A stretch of DNA of 64,000 nt, taken from positions 38,623 to 102,622 of the forward strand of contig NZ_LSZP01000062.1 of assembly GCF_001580045.1 (NCBI RefSeq). Reading direction: 5' to 3'. Every line of letters begins with the position of its first letter. Positions within the stretch are counted from its first letter, which is position 1. Source of the DNA: Cephaloticoccus capnophilus. Its GTDB lineage: Bacteria; Verrucomicrobiota; Verrucomicrobiia; Opitutales; Opitutaceae. The translations under genes were made by a program, and so were the position numbers. This document shows, piece after piece, positions 32,122 through 41,520 of this stretch. The notes under the pieces were generated by a model. It was not told where the DNA came from. It searched no databases and saw only the letters and a program-made list of their open reading frames with translations.

Positions 32122-33042
32122 ATGCAAAACTCGCGTCCCACTCTCGCACGCCGACTCCTCCTGTGGTGCAGTGCCCTTTGCCTGCTCGTCCTGTTGCCCG
32201 GGTGTAACGATGTCGTCCTCAACAACCTCACGCCCAGCTCGCTGACGGAAAACCCCTCGCGCATTTACACGATCACGCTGCGCGTCGACCAAAAGCGCAA
32301 ACGCATCGTCCCCGGCAGCGTGCAGCCCTACCTCATCATCGACGGCGAGCGGCACCTCATGCAGCCCAGCCGCGTCGGCGCAGAGTTTTACGAGTTCGAC
32401 TACGCGATGGCCCCAGGCCGCAGCGAAATCGCCTACTATTTTTTGGTGAACTACGAAGTGCGCAGCAACGACCGCAACGTCCCCGGCGAAGCCTACACCG
32501 AGCTCGCGCGCGCCACTGTCACCGGTCGCTACGTCTACTCGCTCGAAGCCAATCGCGGACCCGTCGGCGCACGCATCAGCGTCATCGGGCGCGGCTTTAG
32601 CCCGCAAGACAGCGTGACCTTTGACGGGCAGCCTGTGCGCAGCCATTACGAGTCGATCAGCTCGCTCAGCTTCTTCGTCCCCGCACTCGAGATCGGCCGT
32701 GACTATCAAGTGGCCCTCGTCGGTGCGCGCGGCGCGACCCCGCTCGGCAGCTTCCGCATTGACGGCAGCAAACTCCTCGTCACGCCCTCCGCGCTCAGCC
32801 TGCGCTCCGGCTCGGTGCAGTCGCTCACCTTTACGCTCCCACAACCCGCACCGCTCGGAGGGCTCCTCCTCGACGTCACGACAGACATCCCGAGCAGTGT
32901 GATTATGGACGAAGTCATCGTCCCTGCTGGGCAAAGCTCCGTGACCATCAACGTGCAAGGCGGCTCCCCGGGCACCGGCAGCCTCTTCCTGCGTGGCTAC
33001 GACAGCGGCGAACTCACGATCCCCGTGCGCGTCACACGGTAA
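32122..33042 (+). CDS. TIG-domain lipoprotein of unknown function
   Basis: A 306-residue exported lipoprotein: signal LLLWCSALCLLVLLPGC with a lipobox Cys at about 28. After an N-terminal beta-rich region there is a TIG/IPT-like immunoglobulin fold (RGPVGARISVIGRGFSPQDS followed by VTFDGQPV) at about residue 145, and a second beta domain at the C-terminus (LLLDVTTDIPSSVIMDEVIV). Probably on the outer membrane or periplasmic. It is divergent from hemW, with the two starts only 40 bp apart. Confidence 0.75.
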   Translation: MQNSRPTLARRLLLWCSALCLLVLLPGCNDVVLNNLTPSSLTENPSRIYTITLRVDQKRKRIVPGSVQPYLIIDGERHLMQPSRVGAEFYEFDYAMAPGRSEIAYYFLVNYEVRSNDRNVPGEAYTELARATVTGRYVYSLEANRGPVGARISVIGRGFSPQDSVTFDGQPVRSHYESISSLSFFVPALEIGRDYQVALVGARGATPLGSFRIDGSKLLVTPSALSLRSGSVQSLTFTLPQPAPLGGLLLDVTTDIPSSVIMDEVIVPAGQSSVTINVQGGSPGTGSLFLRGYDSGELTIPVRVTR

Positions 33043-33084
33043 AGCGCTCGTCGCCGCGCCACGCAGCCGCCGCCCTCTGTTTTC

Positions 33085-33402
33085 ATGAGCACACCCGCCA
33101 ACGCGTCGTCTGGCCCACTTCGGGCGACTTGGATCTGCCTCGCGCTCGGATGGGTGTTTTTCCTACTGCCGATTCCGGGACTCAGCATTTCAGGAGGCAT
33201 CGCCCTGTGCTTTGTGGCTTTCATCCTCTCCATTGTCGTCTTGGCCCAAGGAAACATCTCGGGAGGCCTAATCACGCTGCTGCTGACGATCGTCGCCTCG
33301 CCTATCGTCTACGCCATCGGCTGGGGCATTTTTGCCCTCCTTGTCCAAAAAGGCATGATGGATCTCCACGGCCAAGACTACGGTCTGACGCCCCCGCGCT
33401 AA
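33085..33402 (+). CDS. small membrane protein of unknown function
   Basis: A 105-residue protein with three predicted transmembrane segments (TWICLALGWVFFLLPI; GGIALCFVAFILSIVVLA; GGLITLLLTIVASPIVYAIG) and short ends. It begins 42 bp after the lipoprotein gene and may be co-transcribed with it. No family recognised. Confidence 0.65.
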   Translation: MSTPANASSGPLRATWICLALGWVFFLLPIPGLSISGGIALCFVAFILSIVVLAQGNISGGLITLLLTIVASPIVYAIGWGIFALLVQKGMMDLHGQDYGLTPPR

Positions 33403-33563
33403 GCAGCAGGCAGCAAGCAAACATAAGCGCTTGCGTGTGCACCGCGCACCGCAGCGAAGGCTGAGCCCTTCGGCAGCGAGAAAATAGGCAGCTAAGCGGC
33501 CTTCGCCGAAGTCCGCCCTTTTCGCCGCTAGGCTTTTGTGCTGGATATGGCGGTTTTCCTAAA

Positions 33564-35255
33564 ATGTCGCCTGCTCAGCAAATCGCCCGCCGCCGCACTC
33601 TTGCCATCATCTCCCACCCCGACGCAGGCAAGACCACGCTCACCGAAAAATTCCTCCTCTACGGCGGCGCGATTCACCTCGCAGGCTCGGTCAAAGACCG
33701 GAAAGCCGCGCGCGCCACAACCTCCGACTGGATGGAAATCGAGAAGCAACGCGGCATCTCCATCTCCTCGACCGTCCTGCAATTCGACTACGAGGGTCAC
33801 GCCGTCAACCTGCTCGACACCCCCGGGCACAAAGACTTCTCGGAAGACACCTACCGCGTGCTAACCGCCGTCGATGCCGCACTCATGGTCATCGATGCGG
33901 CCAAAGGCGTCGAAGTGCAGACGCGCAAACTCTTCGAAGTGTGCCGCCGTCGCGGAGTCCCCATTTTTACGCTCATCAACAAATGCGACCGGCCTACCCG
34001 TGATCCACTAGAGCTGCTCGACGAGTTGGAAACCGTGCTCGGCATCCAGGCCTCGCCCATAAACTGGCCACTCGGTAACGGCCCGAGCTTTCGCGGAGTC
34101 TTCGACCGACTCAGTTCGCAAGTGCACCTCTTCGAGCGCATGGCGGGCGGCGGCGCGTACAAAGCACCGGTCAAGGTCGCCTCAATCGGCGACGCCGCGC
34201 TACGGGCCCAACTCGACGAACTCAGCCTCGCCGCCGCGACCGAACAGCTCGCGATGCTCGACGGCGCGGGCCACGCCTTCGACCTCGCGGCCGTGCACGC
34301 CGGAGCGCAAAGCCCCATCTACTTCGGCTCGGCGATTAACAACTTCGGAATCGAGCTCCTGTTGCGCGGCTTTTTACGCGACTCCGTGCCCCCCGCACCG
34401 CGCCACTCCATCAGCCGCATGGCGCCCGGACTGCCTGCGCCGACGACTGCCCGCGAAGTGCCCGTCGCACACGATAAGTTCTCCGGCTTTGTTTTCAAAA
34501 TCCAGGCCAACATGGACCCCAAGCACCGCGATCGCATCGCCTTTGTCCGCGTGTGCTCGGGCCGCTTCACTCGCGACATGACGGTCACCCACCAACGCAC
34601 GGGAAAAAGCGTCCGCCTCTCCTCGTCGCACAAACTCTTCGGTCAAGAGCGTGAAACCGTCGATGAAGCCTGGCCGGGCGACATTGTCGGCCTCGTTGGC
34701 CACAGCGAGTTCGGCATCGGCGACACGCTCACCGAGGACCGCTCGATTTTTTACGACGAGATCCCGCGCTTTCCGAGCGAGGTCTTTGCCTACCTCTCCA
34801 GCACGAGTCCCGCCGAAGCCAAAAAATACCGCACCGGCCTCGCCCAACTCCTCCAAGAAGGCGTCGTGCAGTCCTTTCAGGTCCGCAACGCGCCAAGCGA
34901 TACCACGCTCATCGCCGCCGTTGGCACGCTCCAATTCGAGGTCGTGCAACACCGGCTGCGCGCCGAATACAAGGCCGACTCTCGACTCAGCCCCGCCCCG
35001 TGGACGCTGCTGCGCTGGATAGAGCCGCACCCGCGCCTCGCCGACCTAAGCTCAATCGTCGTCGCAAGCGGCGTAAGCTTTGGTCACGACAAATTCGAAC
35101 AACCGGTCGTCCTCTTCCCCAACGACTGGTCACTCAACTACTTCGTCGAGAAAAACCCCGAGCTACGGCTTCACACGTTGCCCCTCGAGCAAGTCGCCCA
35201 AAGCGGCTCCGGCCAATCCGCTCAATCCGGTGCCAACGCCGCGAACGCCGTATGA
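33564..35255 (+). CDS. prfC: peptide chain release factor 3
   Basis: GTPase that removes RF1/RF2 from the ribosome after termination. Motifs: G1 SHPDAGKTTL, G2 region RGISISSTVLQF, G3 LDTPGHKDFSEDTYR and G4 NKCDRPTRDP. At 563 residues it is a little longer than the E. coli protein (529), mainly by a C-terminal extension rich in Ser/Gly/Gln. The stop overlaps the next ATG by 4 nt (ATGA), coupling its translation to that of the D,D-carboxypeptidase gene, an unexpected pairing. Confidence 0.95.
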   Translation: MSPAQQIARRRTLAIISHPDAGKTTLTEKFLLYGGAIHLAGSVKDRKAARATTSDWMEIEKQRGISISSTVLQFDYEGHAVNLLDTPGHKDFSEDTYRVLTAVDAALMVIDAAKGVEVQTRKLFEVCRRRGVPIFTLINKCDRPTRDPLELLDELETVLGIQASPINWPLGNGPSFRGVFDRLSSQVHLFERMAGGGAYKAPVKVASIGDAALRAQLDELSLAAATEQLAMLDGAGHAFDLAAVHAGAQSPIYFGSAINNFGIELLLRGFLRDSVPPAPRHSISRMAPGLPAPTTAREVPVAHDKFSGFVFKIQANMDPKHRDRIAFVRVCSGRFTRDMTVTHQRTGKSVRLSSSHKLFGQERETVDEAWPGDIVGLVGHSEFGIGDTLTEDRSIFYDEIPRFPSEVFAYLSSTSPAEAKKYRTGLAQLLQEGVVQSFQVRNAPSDTTLIAAVGTLQFEVVQHRLRAEYKADSRLSPAPWTLLRWIEPHPRLADLSSIVVASGVSFGHDKFEQPVVLFPNDWSLNYFVEKNPELRLHTLPLEQVAQSGSGQSAQSGANAANAV

Positions 35256-36271
35256 TGGCTTTCCCGACCTGGCTTCAACCTTTCCTCTCCCGCTTGTCCC
35301 GACTCGTTTGCGGCAGCTTAATCCTCGCTGCGACTGCGATCATCTCCGCGCCACTCGCTTACGCCGCAGATGCGGCAAAGCCCAAGTCGCTCCCGCAAGC
35401 CGCCGCCACTACTCCGCCTTACAAAGCCGCAATCATTATCGATGCCGCAAGCGGGGCTGTCCTTTTCGACCACGACGCAGACCGCATCGCGCCGCTCGCG
35501 AGCGTGACGAAGCTCATGACCTTCCTGCTCGTCCACGACGCGATTGAGCGCGGCCAACTCCAGCTCGACAGCCCCATCCGCATCACCGCGGCTAGTGCGC
35601 GCATCGGCGGCACCCAAGTCTGGTTGCGCGAAGGCGAAGTCTTCCCTGTCGAAGAACTGCTCTACGCCCTCATGCTCCACTCCGCCAACGACTGCGCCCA
35701 CGCGCTGGCACTCGCAGTCGGCGGCTCCATCGAAGCGTTTAGCGAAATGATGAATACCCGCGCCGCCGAGCTCGGTCTTACCCTGACCCGCTTTCACAAT
35801 CCCCACGGACTCCCGCCCTCCGGAGGGACCAAGAGCAACATCGCCGACGGAAACCTTAGCACCGCGCGAAACATCGCCACGCTTTCGCGCTACCTCGTCA
35901 CCCATACCGACATTCTTAAATACAGCTCCACTCAACAGCGCCGCTTCCGTGCCAATGACCCGCAGCGGCGCGTCGACATGCGCAACCACAACCACCTCTT
36001 AGGAAAAGTCGCCGGAGTGGATGGGCTAAAAACCGGCTACACCCGCTCCGCAGGGTTTTGCCTCGCGGCGACCGCCGCGCGCAGCAGCCAGCGCATCATC
36101 GCCGTCATCCTAGGCGCCCCGGCCTCGAAAACGCGCGATCTCGCAATGGTCGAACTCCTCGAACGCGGCTTTGCCGCCCTCGCCGACGGGGCCGCCCTGC
36201 GCGCACAAGCCGCCAAAACTGCCCACGACGCCGAAGGCCATATCCAGTTCACCATTCCTGCACCGCATTAA
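35252..36271 (+). CDS. D-alanyl-D-alanine carboxypeptidase (penicillin-binding protein 5/6 type)
   Basis: A 339-residue peptidase of family S11 that removes the terminal D-Ala from peptidoglycan stem peptides. The signal peptide (LVCGSLILAATAIISAPLAYAA) is followed by all three active-site motifs: SVTKLM (Ser-x-x-Lys), SAN and KTGYT. A C-terminal amphipathic anchor of DacA type is not obvious; the protein ends soon after the catalytic domain. The start at 35252 overlaps the prfC stop; a second ATG at 35255 is equally possible. Repeat copy B follows 10 bp after the stop. Confidence 0.9.
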   Translation: MMAFPTWLQPFLSRLSRLVCGSLILAATAIISAPLAYAADAAKPKSLPQAAATTPPYKAAIIIDAASGAVLFDHDADRIAPLASVTKLMTFLLVHDAIERGQLQLDSPIRITAASARIGGTQVWLREGEVFPVEELLYALMLHSANDCAHALALAVGGSIEAFSEMMNTRAAELGLTLTRFHNPHGLPPSGGTKSNIADGNLSTARNIATLSRYLVTHTDILKYSSTQQRRFRANDPQRRVDMRNHNHLLGKVAGVDGLKTGYTRSAGFCLAATAARSSQRIIAVILGAPASKTRDLAMVELLERGFAALADGAALRAQAAKTAHDAEGHIQFTIPAPH

Positions 36272-36281
36272 CGCTTTTTTC

Positions 36282-36618
36282 CCACTGCGCGTGGGGCGCA
36301 GCCGCAGGCTGTTTTATTTGGCGGCGGGCTCGTCGGCCCGCCGTCCATCGCTGCACCCATTCACAGAGCCGCTTGGTTGCTGTGCATTCGCACAGCAACC
36401 AAGCGGCTCTGTGAAAAGGACCCCAAACTTGGAGACGGGAGCTTACTGGTGATTTCTCCCTCCTCGCCCAAACGGGTTATCACTCTACTTCCCTCCCCCT
36501 GTCGCAACGCGACAGGGGGAATGCTTTCAAATTTGGGAATTGGTTTTGTCGCGAAGCGACGAGGCCAATTCCCAAATTGAACGGGTGCAGCGACACGCTG
36601 CCGCTCCACGCGCAGTGG
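36282..36618 (+). repeat. modular hairpin repeat, copy B (forward)
   Basis: Same order and modules as copy A. Hairpin 1 (36361-36414) is a perfect 25-bp stem with a 4-nt loop (arms starting tcacagagccgcttggttgc). The core holds aacgggttatcactctactt. Hairpin 2 spans 36528-36579 (arms caaatttgggaattgg...). The outer ends ccactgcgcgtggggcgc and ccacgcgcagtgg are inverted. It fills the gap between the convergent carboxypeptidase and metal-exporter genes and could act as their terminator. Confidence 0.87.
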
Positions 36619-36636
36619 ACGCTCAGGTCACGGACC

Positions 36637-37362
36637 TTAATGGCCGTGAGGGAAGAAGAGCAGGAGGACGCCCAGGAGCATAAAGATGGCACCGAGCAGG
36701 CCCGATTCGCGTTGTTCGAAGTAGCGCAGTCGCAGCCGTTCGAAACCGACCAAGGTCAGCCAGGTAAACAGCAGCATCCCCGCCAAGGTCGCCACCGCCA
36801 GAATCGCGCTTAGCAGCACGAAGCCCAGCCAGCCAAAGGGCACTGCCGAGAGATACACCGGCAGGAAGACCTCGCAGGGAGAGAGCGTCAGCATAAGGAA
36901 AAGCCCGCCGATTGCCGCCCAGTCGCCTTTATCGGCACCGAGTCGGCTTTCGCGCAACTCCTGCTCCCAGTGGCTCGGCTCGTCTTCGTGCTCGTGGCCG
37001 CAGTGCTCCGTTTTCGCGTGGCGACTGCCGGGCGCAGCGTGGTGGCAAACGCCTTTTCCGCGCAATTGCCGCCACACAAAATACGCGCCGATCGCAATCA
37101 TCACCCCGCCAATCAAGGGCCCGAAAACGTGCTCTAACTCGTGGTCGAGTTGAAACCCAAACCACGCAATCAAGAGCCCGATCAACGTCGTCAGCGCGAT
37201 GTGCCCCATGCCCGCCAAAAGCACGACGCCGAGGGTCTTCGTCGTCTGCCAACCTCGTGCTCGCGAGACTAGGACAAAGGGCAGCCAATGCGTGGGAATC
37301 GCCGCGTGTAAAAACGCCACCGTGAAGCCCGTTATCGTAATCGTCGTGAGGAGTGAATTCAT
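36637..37362 (-). CDS. His-rich membrane transporter (RcnA/nickel-cobalt-exporter-like)
   Basis: A 241-residue inner-membrane protein with about six helices split by a histidine-rich loop (CHHAAPGSRHAKTEHCGHEH EDEPSHW, residues about 107-132). The first helix holds HAAIPTHWLPF and a later one LMLTLSPCEVFLP; this layout resembles the nickel/cobalt exporter and TauE-like families. Metal efflux (Ni, Co or another divalent ion) is inferred from the loop. No regulator lies nearby. The stop falls 19 bp from repeat copy B. Confidence 0.7.
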   Translation of the reverse strand: MNSLLTTITITGFTVAFLHAAIPTHWLPFVLVSRARGWQTTKTLGVVLLAGMGHIALTTLIGLLIAWFGFQLDHELEHVFGPLIGGVMIAIGAYFVWRQLRGKGVCHHAAPGSRHAKTEHCGHEHEDEPSHWEQELRESRLGADKGDWAAIGGLFLMLTLSPCEVFLPVYLSAVPFGWLGFVLLSAILAVATLAGMLLFTWLTLVGFERLRLRYFEQRESGLLGAIFMLLGVLLLFFPHGH

Positions 37363-37404
37363 TCGCTTCGCAGCCTAGCAAACACGTCAAACGGGCTCCC
37401 TCGC

Positions 37405-38709
37405 TTATACCGCTTTGAAGACCAGCGCGGCGTTTTGGCCGCCGAAGCCGAGGTTGTTACTTAAAACGGCGCGCACCGTTTTCGCCCGCGCGGTGTGCGG
37501 CACGTAGTCGAGGTCGCAATCCGGCAAGTCCGGTTCGTCCAAATTAATCGTCGGGGCAATCGTGCCGGTTTGGATCGTTTTGACCGAGATGACCGACTCA
37601 ATCCCGCCCGCTGCGCCGAGCAAGTGCCCCGTCATCGACTTGGTCGAGCTCACCGCGAGTTGCTGCGCATGTGCGCCAAAGAGCTTCTTAATCGCGAGCG
37701 TTTCGAACTTGTCGTTATACGGCGTCGAGGTGCCATGTGCGTTAATGTAGTCGATGTCGCTCGGCGCGAGTCCGGCCTTCTCGATCGCGCGGCTCATCGC
37801 GAGCAAGAGCCCGCGCCCTTCGGGGTCGGGCTGGGTAATGTGAAACGCGTCGCAGCTCGCCGCGTAGCCCGCGACCTCGCAGTAAATCCGCGCCCCACGA
37901 GCCTGCGCGTGCTCCAGCGATTCGAGAACGAGGATACCGGCGCCCTCGCCCATCACGAAGCCGTCGCGCGCCCGGTCAAAAGGCCGACTCGCCCGCGCGG
38001 GTTCGTCATTGTGCTCACTCATCGCCTTCATCGCGCAAAACGTCGCGTAGGCAAAAGGCGTAATCGCCGCCTCGCTCCCGCCCGCGATCATCACATCGGC
38101 ATCGCCGCGCTGGATTGTGTGCATGGCTTCGCCGATGGCGTGCGAGCCAGTCGCGCAGGCCGATACGAGCCCAAAGTTGGGCCCTCGCACGCCATACTCG
38201 ATCGCGACCATGCCCGAGCACATGTTGCCAATCAGTGAGGGGATCGTAAACGGCGAGACCCTACGCGGGCCACGCTCGGCCAGCACGGCGAGCTGCGATT
38301 CGTAGGTATACATGCCGCCGATACCCGAGCCGATCATCACGCCCACGCGGTCGCGGTCTTCACCATCCATCACGAGCCCCGAGTCGGCGACCGCCTGCTT
38401 CGCCGCCACGAAACCAAAGTGCGTGTAGCGGTCGTTTCGCCGCGCTTCCTTCGGGTCCATATGCTGGGCGGCGTCCCAGTCGAGCACTTCGGCACCGACT
38501 TGACTGGCAAAGGGCGAAGGGTCGAAACGCTGCACACGGCGCACGCCGGGCGTCCCCGCGACCAGTGCCGCCCAAAACTGCTCTGCATCGTGCCCGAGCG
38601 CGGTAATCGCCCCGAGTCCGGTAACGACTACTCGCCGACTCGGCTCGCGCACGACCGGCCTGCTGCCTCTCCCATCCTGCTGTTGTTGCCCTGTGGATTG
38701 AGTCTGCAT
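37405..38709 (-). CDS. fabF: 3-oxoacyl-ACP synthase II
   Basis: Condensing enzyme for fatty-acid elongation. Catalytic Cys is in SACATGSHAI and the two His are in NAHGTSTPYNDKFE and STKSMTGHLLGAAGG. The C-terminal turn NNLGFGGQNAALVF is typical. From ATG 38709 it is 434 residues, slightly long because of a polar N-terminal lead (about 25 residues, Gln-rich) before RRVVVTGLGAITALG. It follows acpP in the same direction but is separated from it by a strong terminator, so it probably has its own promoter. Confidence 0.94.
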   Translation of the reverse strand: MQTQSTGQQQQDGRGSRPVVREPSRRVVVTGLGAITALGHDAEQFWAALVAGTPGVRRVQRFDPSPFASQVGAEVLDWDAAQHMDPKEARRNDRYTHFGFVAAKQAVADSGLVMDGEDRDRVGVMIGSGIGGMYTYESQLAVLAERGPRRVSPFTIPSLIGNMCSGMVAIEYGVRGPNFGLVSACATGSHAIGEAMHTIQRGDADVMIAGGSEAAITPFAYATFCAMKAMSEHNDEPARASRPFDRARDGFVMGEGAGILVLESLEHAQARGARIYCEVAGYAASCDAFHITQPDPEGRGLLLAMSRAIEKAGLAPSDIDYINAHGTSTPYNDKFETLAIKKLFGAHAQQLAVSSTKSMTGHLLGAAGGIESVISVKTIQTGTIAPTINLDEPDLPDCDLDYVPHTARAKTVRAVLSNNLGFGGQNAALVFKAV

Positions 38710-38792
38710 GTCTGGTGTGTAAAAAGCGCAAAGGCTAGCCAAGCGAGCCACCGCTTGAGCAACGTTAATCGGCCGGCGATGTCGCCCCTCTC

Positions 38793-38835
38793 AAAAACAA
38801 AAGCACCCCGCCGGAAAAATTTCGCGGCGGGGTGC
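38793..38835 (-). terminator. rho-independent terminator after acpP
   Basis: On the reverse strand an 11-bp perfect stem GCACCCCGCCG / CGGCGGGGTGC encloses about 11 nt and is followed by TTTTGTTTTTG. This is the clearest intrinsic terminator in the window. It separates the fabG-acpP unit from fabF. Confidence 0.88.
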
Positions 38836-38905
38836 CTTGGAAATCGAGCAAACGAAAGGGAAGAACTTCGACGGGGCGAAGCGCGCCAATTAAAGCAGCG
38901 GCCGC

Positions 38906-39166
38906 TTACGCGCCGGCTTTAGCCTTAATGTAGTCGCTGACTTGGCCGACCGTTTGGAGCTTCTCAGCGTCCGCCTCGGGAATCTCGCCTTTGATCTCCT
39001 CGCGAAACTCCTCTTCAAAGGCCATGATGAGCTCGACGGTGTCGAGCGAGTCCGCGCCGAGATCGTCAAGGAAGGAAGCGGAGGGCGTCACTTGCTCTTC
39101 GTTCACATTGAGCTGCTTAACGATGATCTCCTTAACGCGTTGTTCGATGGTTTTATGGTCAGCCAT
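38906..39166 (-). CDS. acpP: acyl carrier protein
   Basis: An 86-residue acidic carrier protein. The phosphopantetheine attachment Ser is in [19 protein letters not shown], the standard DSL motif. The start at 39166 begins [19 protein letters not shown]. Compared with E. coli ACP it has a slightly longer C-terminal end ([13 protein letters not shown]). It follows fabG after 29 bp and is ended by a strong terminator. Confidence 0.96.
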   Translation of the reverse strand: MADHKTIEQRVKEIIVKQLNVNEEQVTPSASFLDDLGADSLDTVELIMAFEEEFREEIKGEIPEADAEKLQTVGQVSDYIKAKAGA

Positions 39167-39195
39167 AGGGGAATAAATTCTTGGGTTAGGACGCT

Positions 39196-39948
39196 TCACA
39201 TCGCCATGCCACCGTCAACGGCAAAAACTTGCCCGGTGACATAGCTGGCTTCTTCAGAGGCGAGAAAAGCGACCGCGTGCGCAATGTCCGCCACTTCGCC
39301 GAAGCGCTTGAGCGGGACTGCTGAGAGGACTTTTTCGGCCACTTCTGGGTTGTTCACGAAGTCAGTCGTCATGTCCGTTTTGACAAAACCGGGGGCGACG
39401 ACGTTGGCCGTGACGCCGCGCGAGGCAAATTCGCGCGCGAGTGTTTTGGTAAACCCGATCATGCCCGCCTTCGCCGCCGAATAGTTGGCCTGACCGGCGT
39501 TGCCGAGGATGCCGCTCACCGAGGCGATGTTGATGATCCGGCCCCAGCGCGTGCGCGTCATCGGGCGGCCAAGCTGCTTACACCAGTGGAAACAACTCGT
39601 CAGATTCGTCGCGAGGACGCTCTCCCAGTCCTCATCAGTCATCCGAAAAAGCAGCCCGTCGCGCGTGATGCCCGCGTTATTAACGAGAATGTCGATTGCG
39701 GGAAACTCGGCGAGGAGCGACTCCGCCGCAGCGGCGACCGCCGCCCCGTCTGCGACATCGACCGCGAGTGCTTTCGCACGCCCGCCCGCAGCGACAATTG
39801 CCTCCGCCGTCGCTCCGCAAGAGGCAGCCGACTTCGATACACAAATGACGTTGACGCCGTGCTTCGCCAACAACTCCGCGATCGCGCGACCAATGCCGCG
39901 CCCCGCCCCCGTCACGACCGCCGTGCGATTAGTAAAGGTGTAGCTCAT
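39196..39948 (-). CDS. fabG: 3-oxoacyl-ACP reductase
   Basis: A 250-residue NADPH-dependent short-chain dehydrogenase reducing 3-oxoacyl-ACP in fatty-acid synthesis. The cofactor motif is [12 protein letters not shown], then NNAG, and the catalytic triad Ser / YxxxK is in [20 protein letters not shown] followed by K. The C-terminal end [15 protein letters not shown] is standard for FabG. The start at 39948 begins the first beta strand ([15 protein letters not shown]). First gene of the fabG-acpP unit. Confidence 0.95.
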   Translation of the reverse strand: MSYTFTNRTAVVTGAGRGIGRAIAELLAKHGVNVICVSKSAASCGATAEAIVAAGGRAKALAVDVADGAAVAAAAESLLAEFPAIDILVNNAGITRDGLLFRMTDEDWESVLATNLTSCFHWCKQLGRPMTRTRWGRIINIASVSGILGNAGQANYSAAKAGMIGFTKTLAREFASRGVTANVVAPGFVKTDMTTDFVNNPEVAEKVLSAVPLKRFGEVADIAHAVAFLASEEASYVTGQVFAVDGGMAM

Positions 39949-40032
39949 AAAGGGAAAAGAATCAGGAGAGGTTAGAAGTGGAGGCAAAAAAGAAAGCTAA
40001 AGAAAAGCTAGCTTCGAGAAGCCAGCCCCGAG

Positions 40033-40074
40033 GCGAGCCGCCAACGCGCGGCAGCGCGGCTCGCAAAATAAACG
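40033..40074. repeat. isolated arm-like remnant of the hairpin repeat family
   Basis: The string gccgccaacg, then gcggc, then cgcaaaataaa resembles the arm segment beside copy C (58580-58618), in the same orientation. No core or hairpin modules follow. It may be a decayed or solo piece of the same repeat family, lying between fabG and the reductase gene. Confidence 0.35.
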
Positions 40075-40109
40075 CCCCGCGCGGCCACGTTTGAAACGGG
40101 AACAGGCCC

Positions 40110-41279
40110 TTAGTAGACGTCACGCTGGTAGCGTTTGTCCTTCTTTAGCTGCTTCACGTAATCGGCTGCCCCCGCCTCACCGAGACCACCTTGCTCGGCG
40201 ATGATTTCGTGGAGTGCCTTATCGACATCCTTCGCCATCCGCTTCGCGTCGCCGCACACGTAGAAGTAGGCACCGCGCTCCAACCACGCCCAAAGCTCGG
40301 CCGCGCTCGCGCGCATCTTGTCCTGCACGTAAACTTTTTCAGCCTGGTCGCGTGACCAAGCGAGGTCGAGCCGCTGCACTTGGCCCTTCGCCACGTAGTC
40401 CGCCCACTCCTCCTCATAAAGGTAGTCGAGCGCGGCGTGTTGCTCGCCAAAGAAAATCCAGTTTTTCCCGCTCGCACCGAGCGCGACGCGGTCTTGCACA
40501 AACGAGCGAAACGGCGCGATGCCCGTCCCGGGGCCGACCATGATGCAGTCCGCGCTCGTATCGTCAGGCGGCGCAAAGTGTGAGTGCGACACGAAGACCG
40601 GCACCCGCTCCCCGAGCGGCACGCGGTCGGACAAATAACTCGTGCACACGCCCACGCGGTCGCGGCCATTGGTCGTGTAGCGCACCACGGCCACCGTCAG
40701 GTCTACCGACTTGGGGCTCACTCGCGGCGACGAAGCGATCGAGTAAAGCCGCGGCACCAGCCGCCGAAGCATCGACACAAACTCCTGCGGCTCGAACTTC
40801 GCACTCGGATACTCCGCCAAGAAATCCACGAAGGCGCGGTTATAGAGAAAGTCGTCGAGTTGCGGCTTCGCCTCTGGCGCGAGCAGCGCCTCTAGCTGCG
40901 CTTTCTGCGCGGCGTCGCTTACCTTAGCCGCAAAAATCTCCACCGTCTTCTTCGTCGGCCCCGCCAGCGCACAGTCGCGTGTGAGGGCTAGCCGCAGCGG
41001 CACCGGCTCCGTCGCGCGCATCGGCGTAACGAGCTCCTCGCCCGTTGCGCCCAGCCGCTCAATAATCTCCGCCACCTCGCAATCGCGATTGAGCCCATAA
41101 ACCCCGAGCGAGTCGCCCGGCTTATAGACAAGCCCGCTGTCCTCCAAATCCACGACCATGTGCCGCGTCTCTTTGTCAGAACCCGGGCGGCTCAACATCC
41201 GGTTTTCGACTAAGCGAGCAAGAAACGGATGGTCTCTGTTGTAGGTAGGCGCGGGATGCGAAGAGGTCTCAATTGACAT
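40110..41279 (-). CDS. CysJ/NADPH-P450-reductase-like FAD/NADPH reductase without flavodoxin domain
   Basis: A 389-residue flavoprotein equal to the C-terminal two-thirds of the sulfite-reductase alpha subunit: an FAD-binding region (PRLYSIASSPRVSP, then VGVCTSYLSDR), an NADPH-binding motif GPGTGIAPFRSFVQDR and the C-terminal end RYQRDVY. The N-terminal FMN/flavodoxin domain of CysJ is absent: the protein begins with NRDHPFLARLVENRMLSRPG. Similar short forms are common in this phylum. It may transfer electrons to a separate flavodoxin or directly to sulfite reductase; no cysI is nearby. The start at 41279 is chosen over 41342 by sequence character. Confidence 0.85.
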   Translation of the reverse strand: MSIETSSHPAPTYNRDHPFLARLVENRMLSRPGSDKETRHMVVDLEDSGLVYKPGDSLGVYGLNRDCEVAEIIERLGATGEELVTPMRATEPVPLRLALTRDCALAGPTKKTVEIFAAKVSDAAQKAQLEALLAPEAKPQLDDFLYNRAFVDFLAEYPSAKFEPQEFVSMLRRLVPRLYSIASSPRVSPKSVDLTVAVVRYTTNGRDRVGVCTSYLSDRVPLGERVPVFVSHSHFAPPDDTSADCIMVGPGTGIAPFRSFVQDRVALGASGKNWIFFGEQHAALDYLYEEEWADYVAKGQVQRLDLAWSRDQAEKVYVQDKMRASAAELWAWLERGAYFYVCGDAKRMAKDVDKALHEIIAEQGGLGEAGAADYVKQLKKDKRYQRDVY

Positions 41280-41408
41280 AATCGAACGCCGATGAAGCGG
41301 CTCACGCCCCGCCCGCGCAAGCCTTTGTTGTACACTAAACAACTAAAATAGCGCCGACACGCACACGGCCAACGAGCGGATTGTCCTGCGCGACCAAGCG
41401 CGGCCTCT

Positions 41409-41452
41409 GGCTCGCGGCTCGCCACTCACGTGTGCTGCGCACGCTCGCCGCT
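41409..41452. repeat. 44-bp repeat, exact inverted copy at 63352-63395
   Basis: The 44 bases beginning ggctcgcggctcgccactca and ending gctgcgcacgctcgccgct are the exact reverse complement of 63352-63395. Similarity continues with mismatches for some 20 bp on one side. Both copies lie in divergent gene gaps, here between the reductase and the pseudouridine synthase. No gene is encoded. Confidence 0.8.
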
Positions 41453-41520
41453 AGGCGGGGAAGAATGCCTTGCGTGAGTAGACTGTCGGCGACCTAAATG
41501 GCAGAGGCCACTGGCCTCAC

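Noticed and set aside
36361..36609. Short open frames in the hairpin repeats (with SRVITRLGEEG in all copies)
   Set aside because: They lack ribosome-binding sites, run through perfect hairpins, and are shared only because the DNA is shared. Treated as non-coding, though the conserved frame is mentioned in the repeat finding.
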